Source: Plasmodium coatneyi (taxonomy: Eukaryota > Apicomplexa > Aconoidasida > Haemosporida > Plasmodiidae). From it: a DNA stretch of 64,000 nucleotides. Positions 34,104 through 48,562 of the stretch are shown here, one piece after another. Made by a program: the position numbers and the translations under genes. The stretch covers positions 62,001 through 126,000 of the forward strand of contig NC_033557.1 in the NCBI RefSeq assembly GCF_001680005.1. The letters are read 5' to 3'. The first letter of the stretch is position 1; each line of letters begins with the position of its first letter. The notes below the pieces were generated by a model that worked only from the letters and a program-made list of their open reading frames with translations, searched no databases and had not been told where the DNA came from.

Positions 34104-37100
34104 AAATCTTTTTATTACTCATTAAATTTGTTGCAAAAAAAATTATTACTCTTAGATGGTAAACAGTTAATGGCATACGCACTTCTACTTATATAACCGA
34201 AATGTTGACGTAATGCGGATGAATTATGCTCCCTTCAAGTTTCCGTCTTAAGGAATAAATCCTACCATTTTTTTCATGTTCCTCCTAGGATAAATTCCCT
34301 ACACGAATGTATATGTACATTCTATGACTACTTCATGGATTGATCTTGTTCATTTGTCATAATAAAGTGAGCTTTTTTACAGTATCCTCCTTTTCTTTTT
34401 TTTTTAATATATATTTTTATGATACCTACCAACGTGTTTATGTGCTTTAATTTTCACATTACGGCAACATTCAAATCAGTTATTTTTTTCGTTTCATAGT
34501 CCACAATCCATCGTTTATGATTTGCCATTTATTATCTATTTTATTTATACGTATAATTTTTTCTTAATATATTTTTAGATATGTAAATTATGAACCACAT
34601 TATACTATCATCTGTATAACTGCAGTCACCCTTCATATGGTGCGTTTGTATGCTTAACACACATATGTGACAGACATATATATACATAGTAACAATTTCA
34701 AGCAAGAGACACCACAATTTTAAAGATATTCCAGTTATATGGGAAATTTGTTTTATCCACACTTATTAGTTAACCAAAATATTATGGTCCATTTGGAGGT
34801 TTCACTTTTTTCCAAATTGTTCTGTAACGCTACTCTCAGGAAGGAAAAAGTAATCAAGGATAAAAACAATTTTTAGGTTCATTCCGCAAATGCGTAATTT
34901 GTAGTAATACGCATTTGCATGTCTTGTTCATTCTTGGCATTACACATATAAAAATTTAGTGCCGTGTTTTAAGGAAAAAATTTTTATTTTTCCTACTACG
35001 TTTTGACATTTTTCTGAAGAAATAAAGTTCGCGCAATTTATATATAGCCCCTTTGCATATTATTAATTATTCACCTACATTTGTATTTAAGCTTTCTTCC
35101 ATCACACCATGACACGAAAGGCAGAAGGTTGCTTATGCTGAACCGAAGACATGGTCTACCAACGCGTTATTATTTCTACATTACAAAATAGAAGTAGCTA
35201 GTGCTAAATAGGATAAAATAACGCGTATTGCAGTTGCGTCCCCTTTTTCTTAAATGCTTAGATTGTTATTTTTAAATGTCTTTTCATTTAGGAAAGAGCA
35301 GAATGCACAATTGGTGCAAATACATATACATTTGAATACACACGAAACAGTAAAATTTGCCTTAAAAAAAGAAAGTTATGTAAAAGTAGTGCGAACTATT
35401 TATACAGGTAACCGTGCTAATATCAAAATTTTTACAAGTCTCCTATGAGAATCTCCTATTCGTGAGGCCGCCTTCCGAAGAATGCTATGAAGGAACTAAA
35501 CAATTTAACGAAATCGTAAATTACAAAAGCAAATATAAAACGTTTAGACAAATCATACATAATGAAATTGTGTCTTTTTTTTTTTTTTTTTTTTAATAAA
35601 CTAATGATGGAGAAAAGACCTTTTGGATATATAATTATAAATGATCCATTTTTTTTATTAAAAAAGCATTGCTACGATCCATAGTGTAGTGCTATTTTTT
35701 CATCTGAAAACACACATGGCACAGTATTCGATAAACACTTCTGACATGTTATATATACATATGCCAAAAATTCGTAGGTAACCTCTTCCAATTATATACT
35801 ATGACTGTGCAAAGTTTACTTAAAATGTATAATCGAAGTGGAAATATATTCTTAAACCAAATATTAACTTTCATCACTGCACCCAGTCCTTAAATAATAT
35901 TTTCGTAATTTCAACACACTTTAAAATATTACGATCAATCTAATATGCCGCGCTTATAGTAGTTAATAATGTTGAAGGAACAATAGTAAAATTAGACAAA
36001 AAAAAAATGTGTTGATCGACATATGGAAAAATAACGCGGCGCCTTCAATTTTTATTATATATACATATGTTTCTTAACCTTTTTTTTTTTTTTTTTCTTT
36101 TTTTTTGAAAAGTAATATCATTTTGTTGCTCTTGTTGTACTGTGCCTATTCTATTCTTTTATAAACTTTTCTCATAAATCCATAAGGCTCATTTTTTTGA
36201 GTTCACTTTTACTATAATATTGTACAGTTTTTATGGTTACTTGTGCACGAAACATGTACTCATGCAATTATACTTTGATTTAATAATAATTTTATTTTAT
36301 GTTCCTTGAATGAATTCTTTAATTATGATTTTAAATATAATTGATGGCTTTGAAATATTTAAAATTTTGAAGAATAAGAGAGAAAACATAAAGAAAAATA
36401 TTATGTATAAAATAAAAAGAGCAGCTATGGAATTACATTTTCCAAGATAATTCATTTGGTATCTTAATTTAGCTAATTCATTCGTTTGACACAAAAATAT
36501 CGTCAACTTTGAAGACATTTTAAATGAAAAGGCGAGCATATAAAATTTTCGTACTTAATACAATTTTCATAATTACTCCCTTAATATGGTCAACATAGAA
36601 TTCTAACGACGTAATCCAATTAATCTGCTTAATTCGTGTGCTACTTCTTTGCTTATTGTGTATGTTGAAGCTAAATTTTGTCTTTTTTTTCTTCTTTTTC
36701 CTCTTTTTTTTTTTTTTATTATTATTTCTATTTCATCTTTATTTTATTGTTTTCCTTTTGGTGTGTGGTAAAGAATATTTTTTTTGAGAACTCGCATCTT
36801 TTTTTTTATTAATTTATCAGAACGGTTTTTTTGGCTTGTATAACGTGGTACGACTTTTGTACTACGACGCATAAGGAATACCCACGTTGCCATTCGTACA
36901 ATAAAATGTTATAATTTAAAAAATGTTATTCACATTGTTAAAAAAGAAAAAAAAAAGGCAAAACATATGAATATCTATTACATAAATATTAAGAATAAAA
37001 CGGAAAACCCCGACTGACCTTATCATTTTTTTTTTATTTTAAAAATATATAACAAAAAAGAGATTATTCACTTTTGTGGCCTCGAAATTTATTTATTAAA

Positions 37101-38006
37101 CGGATTCATATTCTACTAATAAAAAATATGTTTTCTTTTTTCTCGCAGTGCTGAATCTAAAAATTGTATGTAAAACGCTAACGGTTTAAATTTTTTTTTT
37201 TTATTATGTTATTATAAGTACATTATATGGAAATTATGTAATATTCCTATAATATAACAGCAATATGCAGGCAGTGTATAATCCATACTGATGGTATATA
37301 AGAAATTACTGTTTTATTTGTATATTAGTTCTGTTCTTCAAATTATTACTAGTGTCCATATATTGAGATAATTATAACAGTACATTATATGTACCAAAAA
37401 TATATATTGTTTCTTCTTTTTAATAATCACTGTAAAGTCATAAACGCTTGTGAATTTAAAAATTTTTTTCCTTATTTTAAAATAAATTACTGTTTAATTT
37501 TGTGAAAATTTTTTCTTTAATTAGTAACTTCTTGAGAAAAATTTTAAAAGATTTCCCCATTTTTCTTTATTTCTAATTTGTTTAAAAATGATACTGATTA
37601 TCAATATGAGAAGTTATTCATTTGGGTTATTAAACACTTAATTAATACCATTTGTCATTAGTTATATTTTACATATACTGACGTTATATATTTCCATAAT
37701 TATAACATTAAGCAGCTACTGAATGTCCTTTTGGACGAATCAACCGTGTAGTCTTGATACTGTTCCATTGTACGTATTATGTATATGTATGTATATGTGT
37801 ATACATGTATATATATATGTGCTACAATCGTTACCTTGCTTAATACGTATATTATATTATTTTACAAAACGACTATCCACTGTATATTTTTTTAAATTAT
37901 GAAATGAAAACGTTACGGAAAAGTTATTTAGATGACGAGTAACAGTTCCTTTTATGGAAACCATTATAGTGTAACTTAATATTTTACGAAAGGGATATAG
38001 AGATAG
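34104..38006. other. 3.9 kb intergenic region
   Basis: AT-rich. A minus-strand open stretch at 36297-36539 encodes a hydrophobic stretch (IAALFILYIIFFFMFSLLFF) but lacks partner exons or a recognisable family, so it is left as a possible decayed membrane-protein remnant. The rest shows no supportable feature. Confidence 0.5.
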
Positions 38007-39934
38007 ATGGCAATCTCTATGAAACACTATAGGAAAGAAATAATAAGTGTTTTCCCCTTTTCTGTTAAGCTGTTTTTGTTCTCTTTCCTAATTTGGATTA
38101 TAACCGATTCTAACCAGGTAAGACAGCGAAACGAAACGAAACAAAGAGAGGATATTCGAAAATGTCCCGGAAATGTTTGGGGACATATATGAACGTTTAC
38201 CCCCGTTCATCCTAAATAATGTGCATATCGTGTTGCTACATTTCTACTTAAATAGCCATTTATATTGCTTAATTTTATAACATTTATGAAATTTTTAGGG
38301 AAGACCTGCAAGAAAATGGGGTAATTGTGAGTACCACAGTTTGAAAGAAAAAGTAGACCTCAGAAATAACAGATGCTTAGCAGAAAAAGATAGCAATGGT
38401 GAACCACCACCTGAGGAGGATAACTTTGCAAATTTAGAGGTTCTAATAAAAACGATTAAAGAAAATATGATGTTAAAGTTGCGCGATTATCGTCACAATA
38501 ACGATACCCACCGTGACACTGTAGCAACATAACACAAGTGAACGTCTTCGCAATATATAAGCATAATGATAATATCAAGCTTCACTTCTGGTGGGCAAGC
38601 CATATACACACATAATGTATTTGCTATATTGCCTATCTTCTCTTCAGGATTACTATGCTATATTAGGAGTTCCTAGAGATGCTACAGACCTTGAAATAAA
38701 AAAGGCCTATAGAAAGTTAACCATGAAATGGCACCCAGATAGACATGTAGATCCAGAGTATAAAAAAATTGCAGAAGAAAAATTCAAGATTGTGCTCGAA
38801 GCATATGAGGTTCTATCAGATGAGAATAAAAGACAAATTTATGATCTCTATGGTGCACAAGTGTTAAAAGAAAACTACACATTCTACGGAGATGATGACG
38901 CAGGAGTTATTGGTGAACCTCCTATGTTTTCATTTTACAAAACGAATATAAATGCCTCTGAAATGTTGAATAAAATTATAGATCCAGTTAAGAACTTCTC
39001 AGTTAAGTCAACCTTCAATGAAAAATTTCAGCAAGTTTCAGATTTTTTTAGTAACATAAAATCCAAGATTAACTCCTCCGCGACCCCAGGAGGTAGGACA
39101 ACTGAGATGTCCATTGTGCGCGTATATATGAGAACATATATAACAACAGCATATATATAAATTATACACGTGCACGATATATCTGAAATATGAGAAAAAG
39201 GAACAAAAAAAATGGATAGCAAAGATAAAGCTACCATGTTGAATGATTACTATGCTAAGTGTAACGCTTCTTCCTTTTATTTGTAATATAGAAAAAGCAC
39301 GCCAATATGTATGCGACACATAGATTAGATTCATGCCCCTGTACCCTTCTGTCCCCTTTCCGCTACAGGCAGTAGTTGGGATAACACGCCTAAGTCATAC
39401 GAAGCGCCTCTTTATGTGTCATTAGAAGAGTTATACCATGGATGCCAAAAAAAAATAAAAGTTACGAGAAAAAGATATAATGGACCCGTTTCTTATGACG
39501 AAGAAAAAGTGCTAACTTTAGATATAAAACCAGGATTATGTGACGGAACCCAAATTATATTCTATGGTGATGGAGATCAGGTATCGCCTTGGCAACAACC
39601 GGGAAATTTAATTTTCAAAGTAGTAACGAAAGAACATAGCATATATACAAGAGAGGGCAATAATCTCATTTTTAGGTGTGTATTAACCTTAGATGAAGCG
39701 TTAAATGGCTTCAAATTTGTGCTCGTAACATTAGATAATAGAGAGTTAGTTATACGAGTAGAGGATATTGTTGCCCCCAATTCTAGAAGAACAATTCCCA
39801 ACGAAGGAATGCCTATTTTAAATAATCCATCACAAAGGGGGGATCTAATAATTGAGTTTGTAATTGTATTCCCCACCAATTTGAGCCCGGAAGAAAGGGA
39901 TACCCTGAATGATATTTTATGTAATAAAGGATGA
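38007..39934 (+). CDS. Exported type II Hsp40 (DnaJ) co-chaperone
   Basis: Four exons: 38007-38117, 38299-38520, 38648-39092, 39369-39934; 447 residues, phases 0, 0, 1. Exon 1 is a recessed signal (FPFSVKLFLFSFLIWII). A canonical PEXEL, RCLAE, is at residues 62-66 in exon 2. The J domain starts with exon 3 (DYYAILGVPRDAT) and has the HPD motif at 140-142, needed to stimulate Hsp70 ATPase. There is no zinc-finger region, so this is type II. The C-terminal substrate-binding half follows (PLYVSLEELYHGCQKKIKVT, GDGDQVSPWQQPGNLIF, PNEGMPILNNPSQRGDLIIE). Its P. falciparum relatives (exported Hsp40 of J-dots) act in the host red cell. The exon 2 donor (ACT/GTAGCA) is inferred from phase and lies shortly before an in-frame TAA at 38530. 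Confidence 0.93.
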
Positions 39935-42649
39935 AAGCAGTTAGGAATCGCGAAATATAGAGGGGAAAATGTAATCCTACATATTGGTAGACAGACATTT
40001 TGATAAATATATCAACCATATGACTGCCAAATATACAAGCTTCTCCTAATTTTTACCAAAATGAAATGCGTACGACAAAAATACAACTGCATTGTGATAT
40101 TTCCATATAGTGTCACAGTTGTGACTGGAAAAAGTTGTTGTAAAATGTTATGTACACATACCAACTCTTAATTAAATGATATTTTCCATTTTTATTTGGT
40201 CTTTTTCGTTTTATTTCTTTTTTTTTTTACGTGTAATTTTCCTTTTTGCCCTTTTCCTTTGGAATGTTAGAATATGTATATATCTTTGTGTATAAATCTT
40301 ACATATACTGGTGCTTCCATCAGAAAGTTAAATTGTGCAAAAATGTCTTCATACCTGCATATGCACAATTTAATTTTACATAATTGTTTGAACAAAGGAA
40401 AGAGGAGAGGGGAAATTCTCTTATAACAAATTTTATGACTATAACAAAATATACAGTATAATATACAATATATGATTTATCATAAATTAATTAATCATCC
40501 AGCGTATTATGCCATTCTATATGTTAAAAGGTTCTGTTAACGTTTATCATAGTGGGTTTAAAGGAGCACCTTGCAAGTTGTCCAGAGTGGTTGGCGAAAA
40601 GACATTTGAGTTATGCACTACTACGATGGCTGCTGCTGCTGCAGGTGTGCTACTATAAATTTTATGTATATGAAAAACGGTACTTCAAATGTAGTCCTTT
40701 TTAAGGATGCCCATTATGGGAGTAACACTATATATAGTCTGACACTTTTATATCTACGTATAATTAGGCTTCATTCATTTTTTAAGGCGCAGTTGTATGT
40801 TTAGAAATGTGGATTATCATTTCTGCTCGCGTTCTCCCCTACATAGCCAAGTATAAAATGCTCAGAGTATACATTCAGCTTGCGCTTATTCAACCGACAA
40901 TTTATTAGAAACTACCTTTTTTCATATCAATTCACAATTGAAGACGCCTACAGAAAAATTGCTAAAATTGGAATTTAATAAAATTTTCATTGACTCCCCC
41001 CTTATGCACCACCAAAAATCTATGATTCGTTTTCACAACTTTTTAAGGTAGCCCCTAATTCATATTACTACAGAAACGTTCAATTTGCATGTATTCCAAC
41101 ATGAGACATGTTTCTTAAAGAAAAAATGTTTCTATAATTATTCGCTCATTACATTATATAAAGCGATAAAGCTATTTTTTCGTGAAACGGAAATTTTATA
41201 AAAAAAAGGAAAATATTTTCCTTTCTTTTTTTTTTTTTTTTCCTTTTTGCATTCCCATTAAATAATCAAGTAATTGCAATGTCACTTGAACGAATTATAC
41301 TTAAAACGAAATGATAATGCAATTCACTGCGTAATCATCAATAATTAATAATAAAATGTATGCTTTCATTTCTATGTCTGCTGCTTTATGTGAGCTAAGC
41401 GAGAATTCCTATTGGGGGGCTTCTCTTTAACAGGAACAATTAGATCATATCTGATGAATTAATTTTTCTCTACATAGAGAGCTAATGTGTGTTTATTTAC
41501 ACACAATTGAACACTACTATAATTTCTTCTTCTTTTTAAGCTAAGTTTGCTATATAATCGTATAATTAAGAACATGATGCACATTTTTAGTTAAATATGT
41601 GCGTAGATTTTCCGCACCGTAAAAGGACAAAATGGCTCTTTTTCACGGGTGTATATTAATTCATTTACCATTTTATTAACAATTTAAAATTTACAAAGTG
41701 TAGTAATTACAAATACATTTCTTCGAAAAAATAGATTAGCACCACTTCAGTATGATCGCCTTCCTTCAATTTAGAAAGTTCACCCTTTCTTCGAATTAAC
41801 AGTTTGTGTTTTTACACCAACATGTGTAACTACAACCATGTAATAAAAATGAAATAGGAACATTAATTCATTCATGACTGAGTTCTAGCCTTTAATATAT
41901 AAATTTCATTCATGGCAAAGTCAAACAAAACATACAGTAATGCATGGAATTGAATAAATACACATTACATCCTTATTTAGGTACCCTTTCTGCATCATAG
42001 ATCTAGTTCATTCTCTATTACAAAATAACCATCTATTTGTAGAATGGCCTAAAAGCACATGCCTTATTTTGATCCTAATGATATTTCTACAAATGGTTCG
42101 TAGCAAATGAAACATAGGCGTGCTAAATTAAATTGCATATATGGACAGACCAATATATTTGTACACGTGGGCATATTTACACCCCCCATTATATGCACCA
42201 ATTACAGCGAGCGAACCTTTCCCTTTCTACTAGTTTATGCAAATTTTACGCGCTTATTCACATTTTATCACTATTGTAACTTTACAGTTATGGAAAAATG
42301 ACATAATTCTACAAACATTAAAATTATGATTAGTTGGCAGTACTTCCTTTTCATATACTTAAAATAAGGGAAATCTTAATTTCTAACGGTGTAAAATTAG
42401 GAAAGGGTCCACCATTTTCTTTCTTTCCTATGTGCTAATATAAATTAGGTAAATCCACTAGCCGTGATAAAACATAACTAAATAATGTATATATACCTTA
42501 TATATATGGAGAAGCATGCACTTATAGTGAATTCAAAAATGGCAAAAATCCACAACTGACCATCAAGCATGAAGTAAGCTTTCTTGATCCCATTTCTGAC
42601 AAAGCTTACTCCCAACTTTTATGAATAAACCGTTGAAATGGAAAAATAG

Positions 42650-42680
<31 letters not shown>

Positions 42681-43203
42681 CATAACTTCATCAGTTTACA
42701 CCAAAATGTAAAGTTCCTTTTTCTGTATTAAATTTAAAATAATTTAATTAATTAATAATTTAATATAATCCTGATTGGGATTATATAATGGAAATGTTTT
42801 ATGTTTATTCAAATATAAGGAATAGAAAATAATTCTTTATTCCAATATAATAATAAGAAAATCAATAGTACATTTTAAGATTAATTAAAACACATATATA
42901 TAAATATGCATTTAGGTAATATTTAATGCAAATATGTGCATACATCAAAAAAGGTAAATTGTAAAAGTAGAATACACATTTTGACATTTATATATGTATT
43001 AACTAATTTTGGTAAATGTACAATATAATTTTCTGTTGGAAATGTTATTATTTAATAATACTAAAAAAAAGAATTTACAAAATAGTTAAAAAAAAAAACA
43101 ACAAATTATATAATAAAAACCTTTTAAGGACAGACATAATACAATATATTTAAGTTAATATATTACCTTTATGACTCCATGCAATTTGCTTTCGAGGAAT
43201 ATA
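39935..43203. other. 3.3 kb intergenic region
   Basis: Convergent 3-prime ends (plus gene at left, minus gene at right) with AT-rich DNA between. It includes a T tract near 41227 and an A tract of about 28 bases near 42653-42680. No gene or RNA could be supported. Confidence 0.5.
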
Positions 43204-45956
43204 CTATTTTTTACCTTTCTGCTTCACGTCCTTATTCTCCTTAGACTTTTTTTTGGAAGAAGAATTTTTTTTAAAGCTGAACTTGGAGAAAAGTGACTTT
43301 CCTAATTGTTTCATTATGGCATAATATGCAAAAAGCAGAGCTACGAAGAAAAAACCACCACCAGCCCAAGGATTGACAGTAACGATACCAACGATTCCTC
43401 CGATTGCTAATAAAAACGATATAATGAAACCTCCAATTGCTTTAGTTGTGTTTCCTAATTTTTTAAAACGATTTCTAAGATCCCCGAAAACGCTAAATCC
43501 TAATGCTGATTTAGTAACTGAATTTATCAAATTTTGTTCCATGGATAGTTCTGGATCTGCGGTTGCTTTATTAGCCATTTCTTTTATATTTTTAGCAACA
43601 GGAACATTATCACAAATTGATTTCACATTAGTCATTACTGTGTCTTTTATTGTTTCCGACGTTTTTCCAATACCAGTTGAAATGTCTCCTATTGTATCTG
43701 TAACGCACTCTTTTATAGTTTTCCCAATTTTTGGTATCATTTCATATTCAAGGTTTCCTATATTTCTATTAATGGTATCTTTTATATCATTAATTTTGGG
43801 CTGAACAACTTCATTATTAATGTCGTCCAATGTGTCCAACACAGTTAATTTTATATTGTCCAATTTTGGTTTTACGTTAGTTTCGATATTTGTTGCTATT
43901 TTTTCCATAATAGCACCTCCTATTTCTTCACATTTAGGTTTTATATCTTCTGGTTCGAAATTTCCAATTTTTTCTAATATTGTTCCTTTAATTGATTCTA
44001 TGGGAGGTTTCCAATCACCGTTTTCAAGTGTTTTCAAAGTATTTGCGATATTTTCTCTTATCATGTCAATATTTCTTTTTACTCCTTGATTTGCTAAAAT
44101 TATATTATCTATAATGTTCTCTTTTATTAATTCTAATGCTGGATCTCGGTTCATTTCAACTTCATAAATGTTGCTCATTAATGTATTTTTGAATTCTGTC
44201 AAGAATTCATTTTCTGTTTCCTTAACTTCTTTAACCCTAATTTGGTGAGGTGGAGGACGTACAAGTTTCATATTATCAGCAGGGTTAACATTTTTTCCTA
44301 TATCACTTGGCGGAGATCTTACTACAATTTTATTATTATCACGATAATTTTTCATATCTCTAAGGTTTTGATAACTTGGATTTATAAATTCTAATTTTTT
44401 ATTAGCCTCAGTTTGTTGAAAAAACTTTTTATTATGTTCAAACATTATAGGTTGTCTTGGAGTACATTTTCTTGCAGGGAATGGTGGAAGGTTTTCCTCT
44501 GAATGTATTTTTGATTTATTTACACTTGGTGGACTCATCCAACCTTCACTATCAGGATTACTTGGACTGGCACTGGGAGGACCTCGAGGAGGAGGTATAT
44601 TAATTGGACCTTGCGGACCAGCATTGGGAGGACCTCGAGGTGGAGATATTTTAATTGGACCTTGCGGACCGGATTTGGGAGGACCTCGAGGTGGAGATAT
44701 TTTAATTGGACCTTGCGGACCGGATTTGGGAGGACCTCGAGGTGGAGATATTTTAATTGGACCTTGCGGACCGGATTGGGGAGGACCTCGAGGAGATATC
44801 TTAATTGGACCTTGCGGACCGGCATTGGGGGGACCTCGAGGAGGGGATATTTTAATTGAATTTTGCGGACTGGCATTGGGAGAACCTCCAGGAGGGGATA
44901 CCTTGGCTGGACCTTGCGGACCGGCATTGGGAGGAACTTGTAGGCGTCCATTAGGGGGACCACGTAGAGGAAGTCCTTTCAGTGAACCATTTTGATGCAA
45001 ACCATTTGGAGGTATTTGTGGGCGCCCATTGGGAGGACCATGTAGGGGTCCTTTCACTGGACCATTTTGATTCAAACCATTTGGAGGTATTTTTGGGTGT
45101 CCGTTGGGAGGACCATGTAGGGGTCCTTTTACTGGACCATTTTGATTCAAACCATTTGGAGGTATTTTTGGGTGTCCGTTGGGAGGACCATGTAGGGGTC
45201 TTTTCACTGGACCATTTTGATGCAAACCATTTGGAGGTATTTTGGGGTGTCCATTGGGAGGACCAGGTAGAGGAGGTCCACGTGAGGGCATATTATTAGG
45301 TCCTTTTGGAGGCATACTAGGTGGCTGTATTTCTACCCGTACTTTTGGTACTTCCGAGTAACTACATGCTTTATCCCATGGTTTACAAAAATTAGAGTCA
45401 TACGTTGTCATCCTTAGTACATCCACTTGTGATAAAGATCTGTTCTTATTGGCCATCAAAATTGGCGTCCTTCCTATGTCCCCATTGTTACTGCTATTAT
45501 CCCATTTTTCTGTAAAATTAGTTTGCTGTAAAAAATGGGTAAAGCATAAGCAAATGGAATTATGTTATACACATGTGTGCGTCATTTTAGTTTACATTAA
45601 TATGCACAATGTATGCACTTACACAGTTTGTACACTTGATGCTGTTCAAAAGCACACACAATTATATGCAAACGCATAATGAGTACTCAAAATTAAATAG
45701 ATTCAAACATGAAGTGTAAATTTTTAAACATATATATTTTCTTCTATCTTACATTGCTAGGGCAATTTAGGATCCATAGGGCAAGGACACACACTGACAC
45801 TTTGTTAAATAATTGTACTATATTTACTTTATTCTTAACACTGTATCCCATTATTTTTTCTATTACTGATGTAAAAACATCTGTTGATGATTTTATCTCC
45901 GATTCACTACCATTGTTCGTAGCAGACTTTGATACTACACATCTTCGCTGATCCAT
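43204..45956 (-). CDS. Exported Pro/Gly-repeat and K-P-K helical repeat membrane protein, function unknown
   Basis: Exons 45753-45956 and 43204-45525, 841 residues, phase-0 junction (GTAAGA donor). Exon 1 ends in the hydrophobic VCVLALWILNC. PEXEL RSLSQ is at residues 97-101. Next come five 25-residue Pro/Gly repeats (GPPNGHPKIPPNGLNQNG type) and about six 17-residue repeats (GPPKSGPQGPIKISPPR). The second half has roughly 22-23-residue helical units with a recurring KPK or QPK core (DIKPKCEEIG, NVKPKLDNIK, VVQPKINDIK, EMIPKIGKTI). A long hydrophobic region at about 764-807 (FIISFLLAIGGIVGIVTV and FFFVALLFAYYAIM) can form two membrane helices, and the tail is Lys-rich. The helical half resembles the protein at 50580-52498, suggesting a small lineage family. 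Function unknown. Confidence 0.85.
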
Positions 45957-48036
45957 TATGTACAATTTTTAAATTGAATAAAATGATAATTACTTAGAAG
46001 AAGAATTATAATCTTCATTAGCTATATATTTTACATTAACAATATGATATTCCTTACACACATTATTGTAAGACCACGCTACAATTTCGACATTTACATC
46101 TAAGTCTATATCTTCACTAGGGGTCACAAAAGCATAAGCTACATATCTTGTAACTTCAGACTTAATTGTAGAGCTGTATGTATACTTATATGCATTATGC
46201 GTCCATGTCCTACGTGCGCATATGTGAGCGCACATACAGCCTTATCGTTTCTTAAGGACAATAATAAATTATACATTGAAACTTTTCCCTTTTAAGAACC
46301 AAAAATATTTTGAATTCTTGCAAGATAAAATATATACGTGATGTAAATATGTAACAGAATATGGACCATTAATTAATTAATATGTCACGAGAAATATAAA
46401 AATATCCGTGTTCTATTTTTCATGCGCTGATTATGTCCTGCAAAAAACATCTCCGCTTATATATATATCAGAAGAGAAGTTTTTTGCAGGATACACATAT
46501 ATGGTAGATGATGCACATACAATAAATCATGCAGCATATCCTTCTCCGCGATGCAAGAAGTATCTTATATATTTCCTTAAGCTAAAGCAAAGTTCGTGAC
46601 ATAACTTTTACTTTATGATAAAATAATATTGTCGGCATGAGCTCCATTTTATTACATAATAATAAATCAATCATCGCATATCCGCAGTTAGGAATATAAG
46701 CAGGTAAGCATATCTTCGCACATGCACATATATGTATATAGATACGTACGCAGTATATATATACCTAGGTACACTTCGGTTTAATTTTCAACAAGCCCTC
46801 GACACGTGAAAAACAAAGAGGATGCTAAATTTTAATGTTACAAAATTGTAGCTTCCTTTTACACGTGTACAAAGTATAAAATATACTTTGGCCGCGGTAC
46901 ATGTGCTATGTAAATATATTGTACAATTAACGATGAAAGGCGAAACAAAATACCTAGATAAAAAAAATGAAGATATAAATTATGCATATGTTACCTATAA
47001 AAATACGGGCAAAAATATGCTCAAGAATAGAAAACAAAAATACCGCATAAGGGGTGCAGCGAAATAATACACAATAAGAAAAAAATTAAAGATAAAAGGA
47101 ATCATTATTATCATGAAGCCGGAAAAAGCATACATAATAAAATAATGCAGGCAAAGCAAAAAATATGAGCAGAAGCAGGAGAACGTTAAAATTACTTTGC
47201 TTCACACTTAAACGTACACTTAAATCTGAAAAATATATAGAAGAAGCTCTTTAGTGATAAATGTAAAAATTCAAAAGAAACGTAGAAATATTAAAAGAAA
47301 TATAATATATATTCCCCTGAAGAAATTGCGAATATAACATAAATTACATAAAATTAACAAAAAATCTGAAATACGAATAATAAATAAAAAACTTCTTCCC
47401 TTTTCTAATAAAATAAGTGCAATTTTTATATATTATCATAAAAATAAGAAACAAAAATTCTGAATATGTTACTGAAAATATGATACACACATGCAATTTT
47501 GGAATAAAATTGTGCTCATACACTACTACATATACGTAAAAATTGCTGCATTAAAAAAATGGGTTGAGTGAAATTTTTTTAATTTTAGAACATAGTGTAT
47601 TTTATGTATATAGAAATAAAAAGCAATTTGTTTATAAAAAATATATTTATTTATTTTATTTTTATTTAAATTATAAATAAATAAAAAAATAAAAAAATAA
47701 AGAATAAGAAAAAAAAAAAAAAAAGCATTATTTATCACTTTTATATTGATCAAAAAAATTACCTTCCGAACATAAAATTTTGGTAATTTATTTTAATATT
47801 TTCCTTTTATTCCTTTCGCTAAAAAAAATCGAATGAACGCTTTTACGTGCTGCAAATCTTCTTGTAAAAAATAAAGAAATACATTGTTATAATATATTTA
47901 GATTAAAAAAAAGGATTGTGAAATTTGCGCAAAAATAAAACTCAGCATAATATAGAAGAATGTTAGCGTATGTTTTATTTTACTCTAATTATGTGCATTT
48001 GTTTATTATTTTAATTTTTTTAGAAAAAATTACTGT
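45957..48036. other. 2.1 kb intergenic region
   Basis: Upstream sequence of the minus-strand exported gene, followed by AT-rich DNA with long A and T runs around 47560-47720. A minus-strand open stretch at 45990-46235 has ordinary amino-acid composition but no signal, partner exon or motif and is not called. Confidence 0.5.
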
Positions 48037-48562
48037 TTATACGTAGAAAAAATGTTCATTTGTCCAAATTACGAAAAAGTGTACTATAACATGAAACGAA
48101 GTGTAAGCCCCAATGCACTTCTGTTCTGCGGAGCTCAGCTGGTGCCCTATTTTGGGGACGCACTTGTTGAAGCAGATGTCCATCACTTTAATGTTCTCCT
48201 TTTGCCTCTGCACTATTTCTTGTAATCCTAGCAATACCTGGTAAGGGGACACAGGTAGGGGGAAACGTCATATACACCCTGCTAGGTTCGCACTGGTATG
48301 GTATACCCCCGAGGGGGCGATCCTCTTCGCATAAACATGTTTACCACCACGTATACACACAGCTCTATGTAGGGGTGCTAAACAAGAATGCGTTTAATTC
48401 GCGTAGGTCTTAATATGTCTCACGTGACCCGTTTATCATTCCGAATTGAACTCATATGATCTTTCTCTCGATGCAATTTGTTCAGCACGCACGCATTAAT
48501 AATCATACCGCTGCTCTGCTTTTTTCGTCAAGGCCGTCATCTGTTGGGGTGATCGAATTCAT
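48037..48562 (-). CDS. Small TIM-family mitochondrial intermembrane-space chaperone (Tim8/Tim13-like)
   Basis: Exons 48509-48562 and 48037-48237, 84 residues, phase-0 junction (GTATGA donor, TTACCAG acceptor). Exon 1 reads MNSITPTDDGLDEKSRAA; exon 2 continues with a helix (LLGLQEIVQRQKENIKVMD), then CFNKC and LSSAEQKC. Length and layout match small TIM proteins, which carry twin CX3C motifs forming two disulfides and escort membrane proteins across the intermembrane space. The first CX3C (CFNKC) is intact, but the second reads CIGAY: a Tyr (TAC) stands where the fourth Cys is expected. One base change would explain this. The C-terminal end (FFVIWTNEHFFYV) is also unusual for the family, so an unseen further exon is possible. 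This core housekeeping gene lies between two exported-protein genes. Confidence 0.75.

Noticed and set aside
42653..42680. Long A tract as a retroposon tail
   Set aside because: No gene-like sequence or target-site duplication next to it; such tracts occur throughout the window.
44535..45299. Several long frames opposite or beside the Pro/Gly repeats
   Set aside because: Shadows of GC-rich tandem repeats in the real coding frame of the gene at 43204-45956.
45990..46235. Minus-strand frame with ordinary composition upstream of an exported gene
   Set aside because: No motif, partner exon or start context; cannot be separated from chance.
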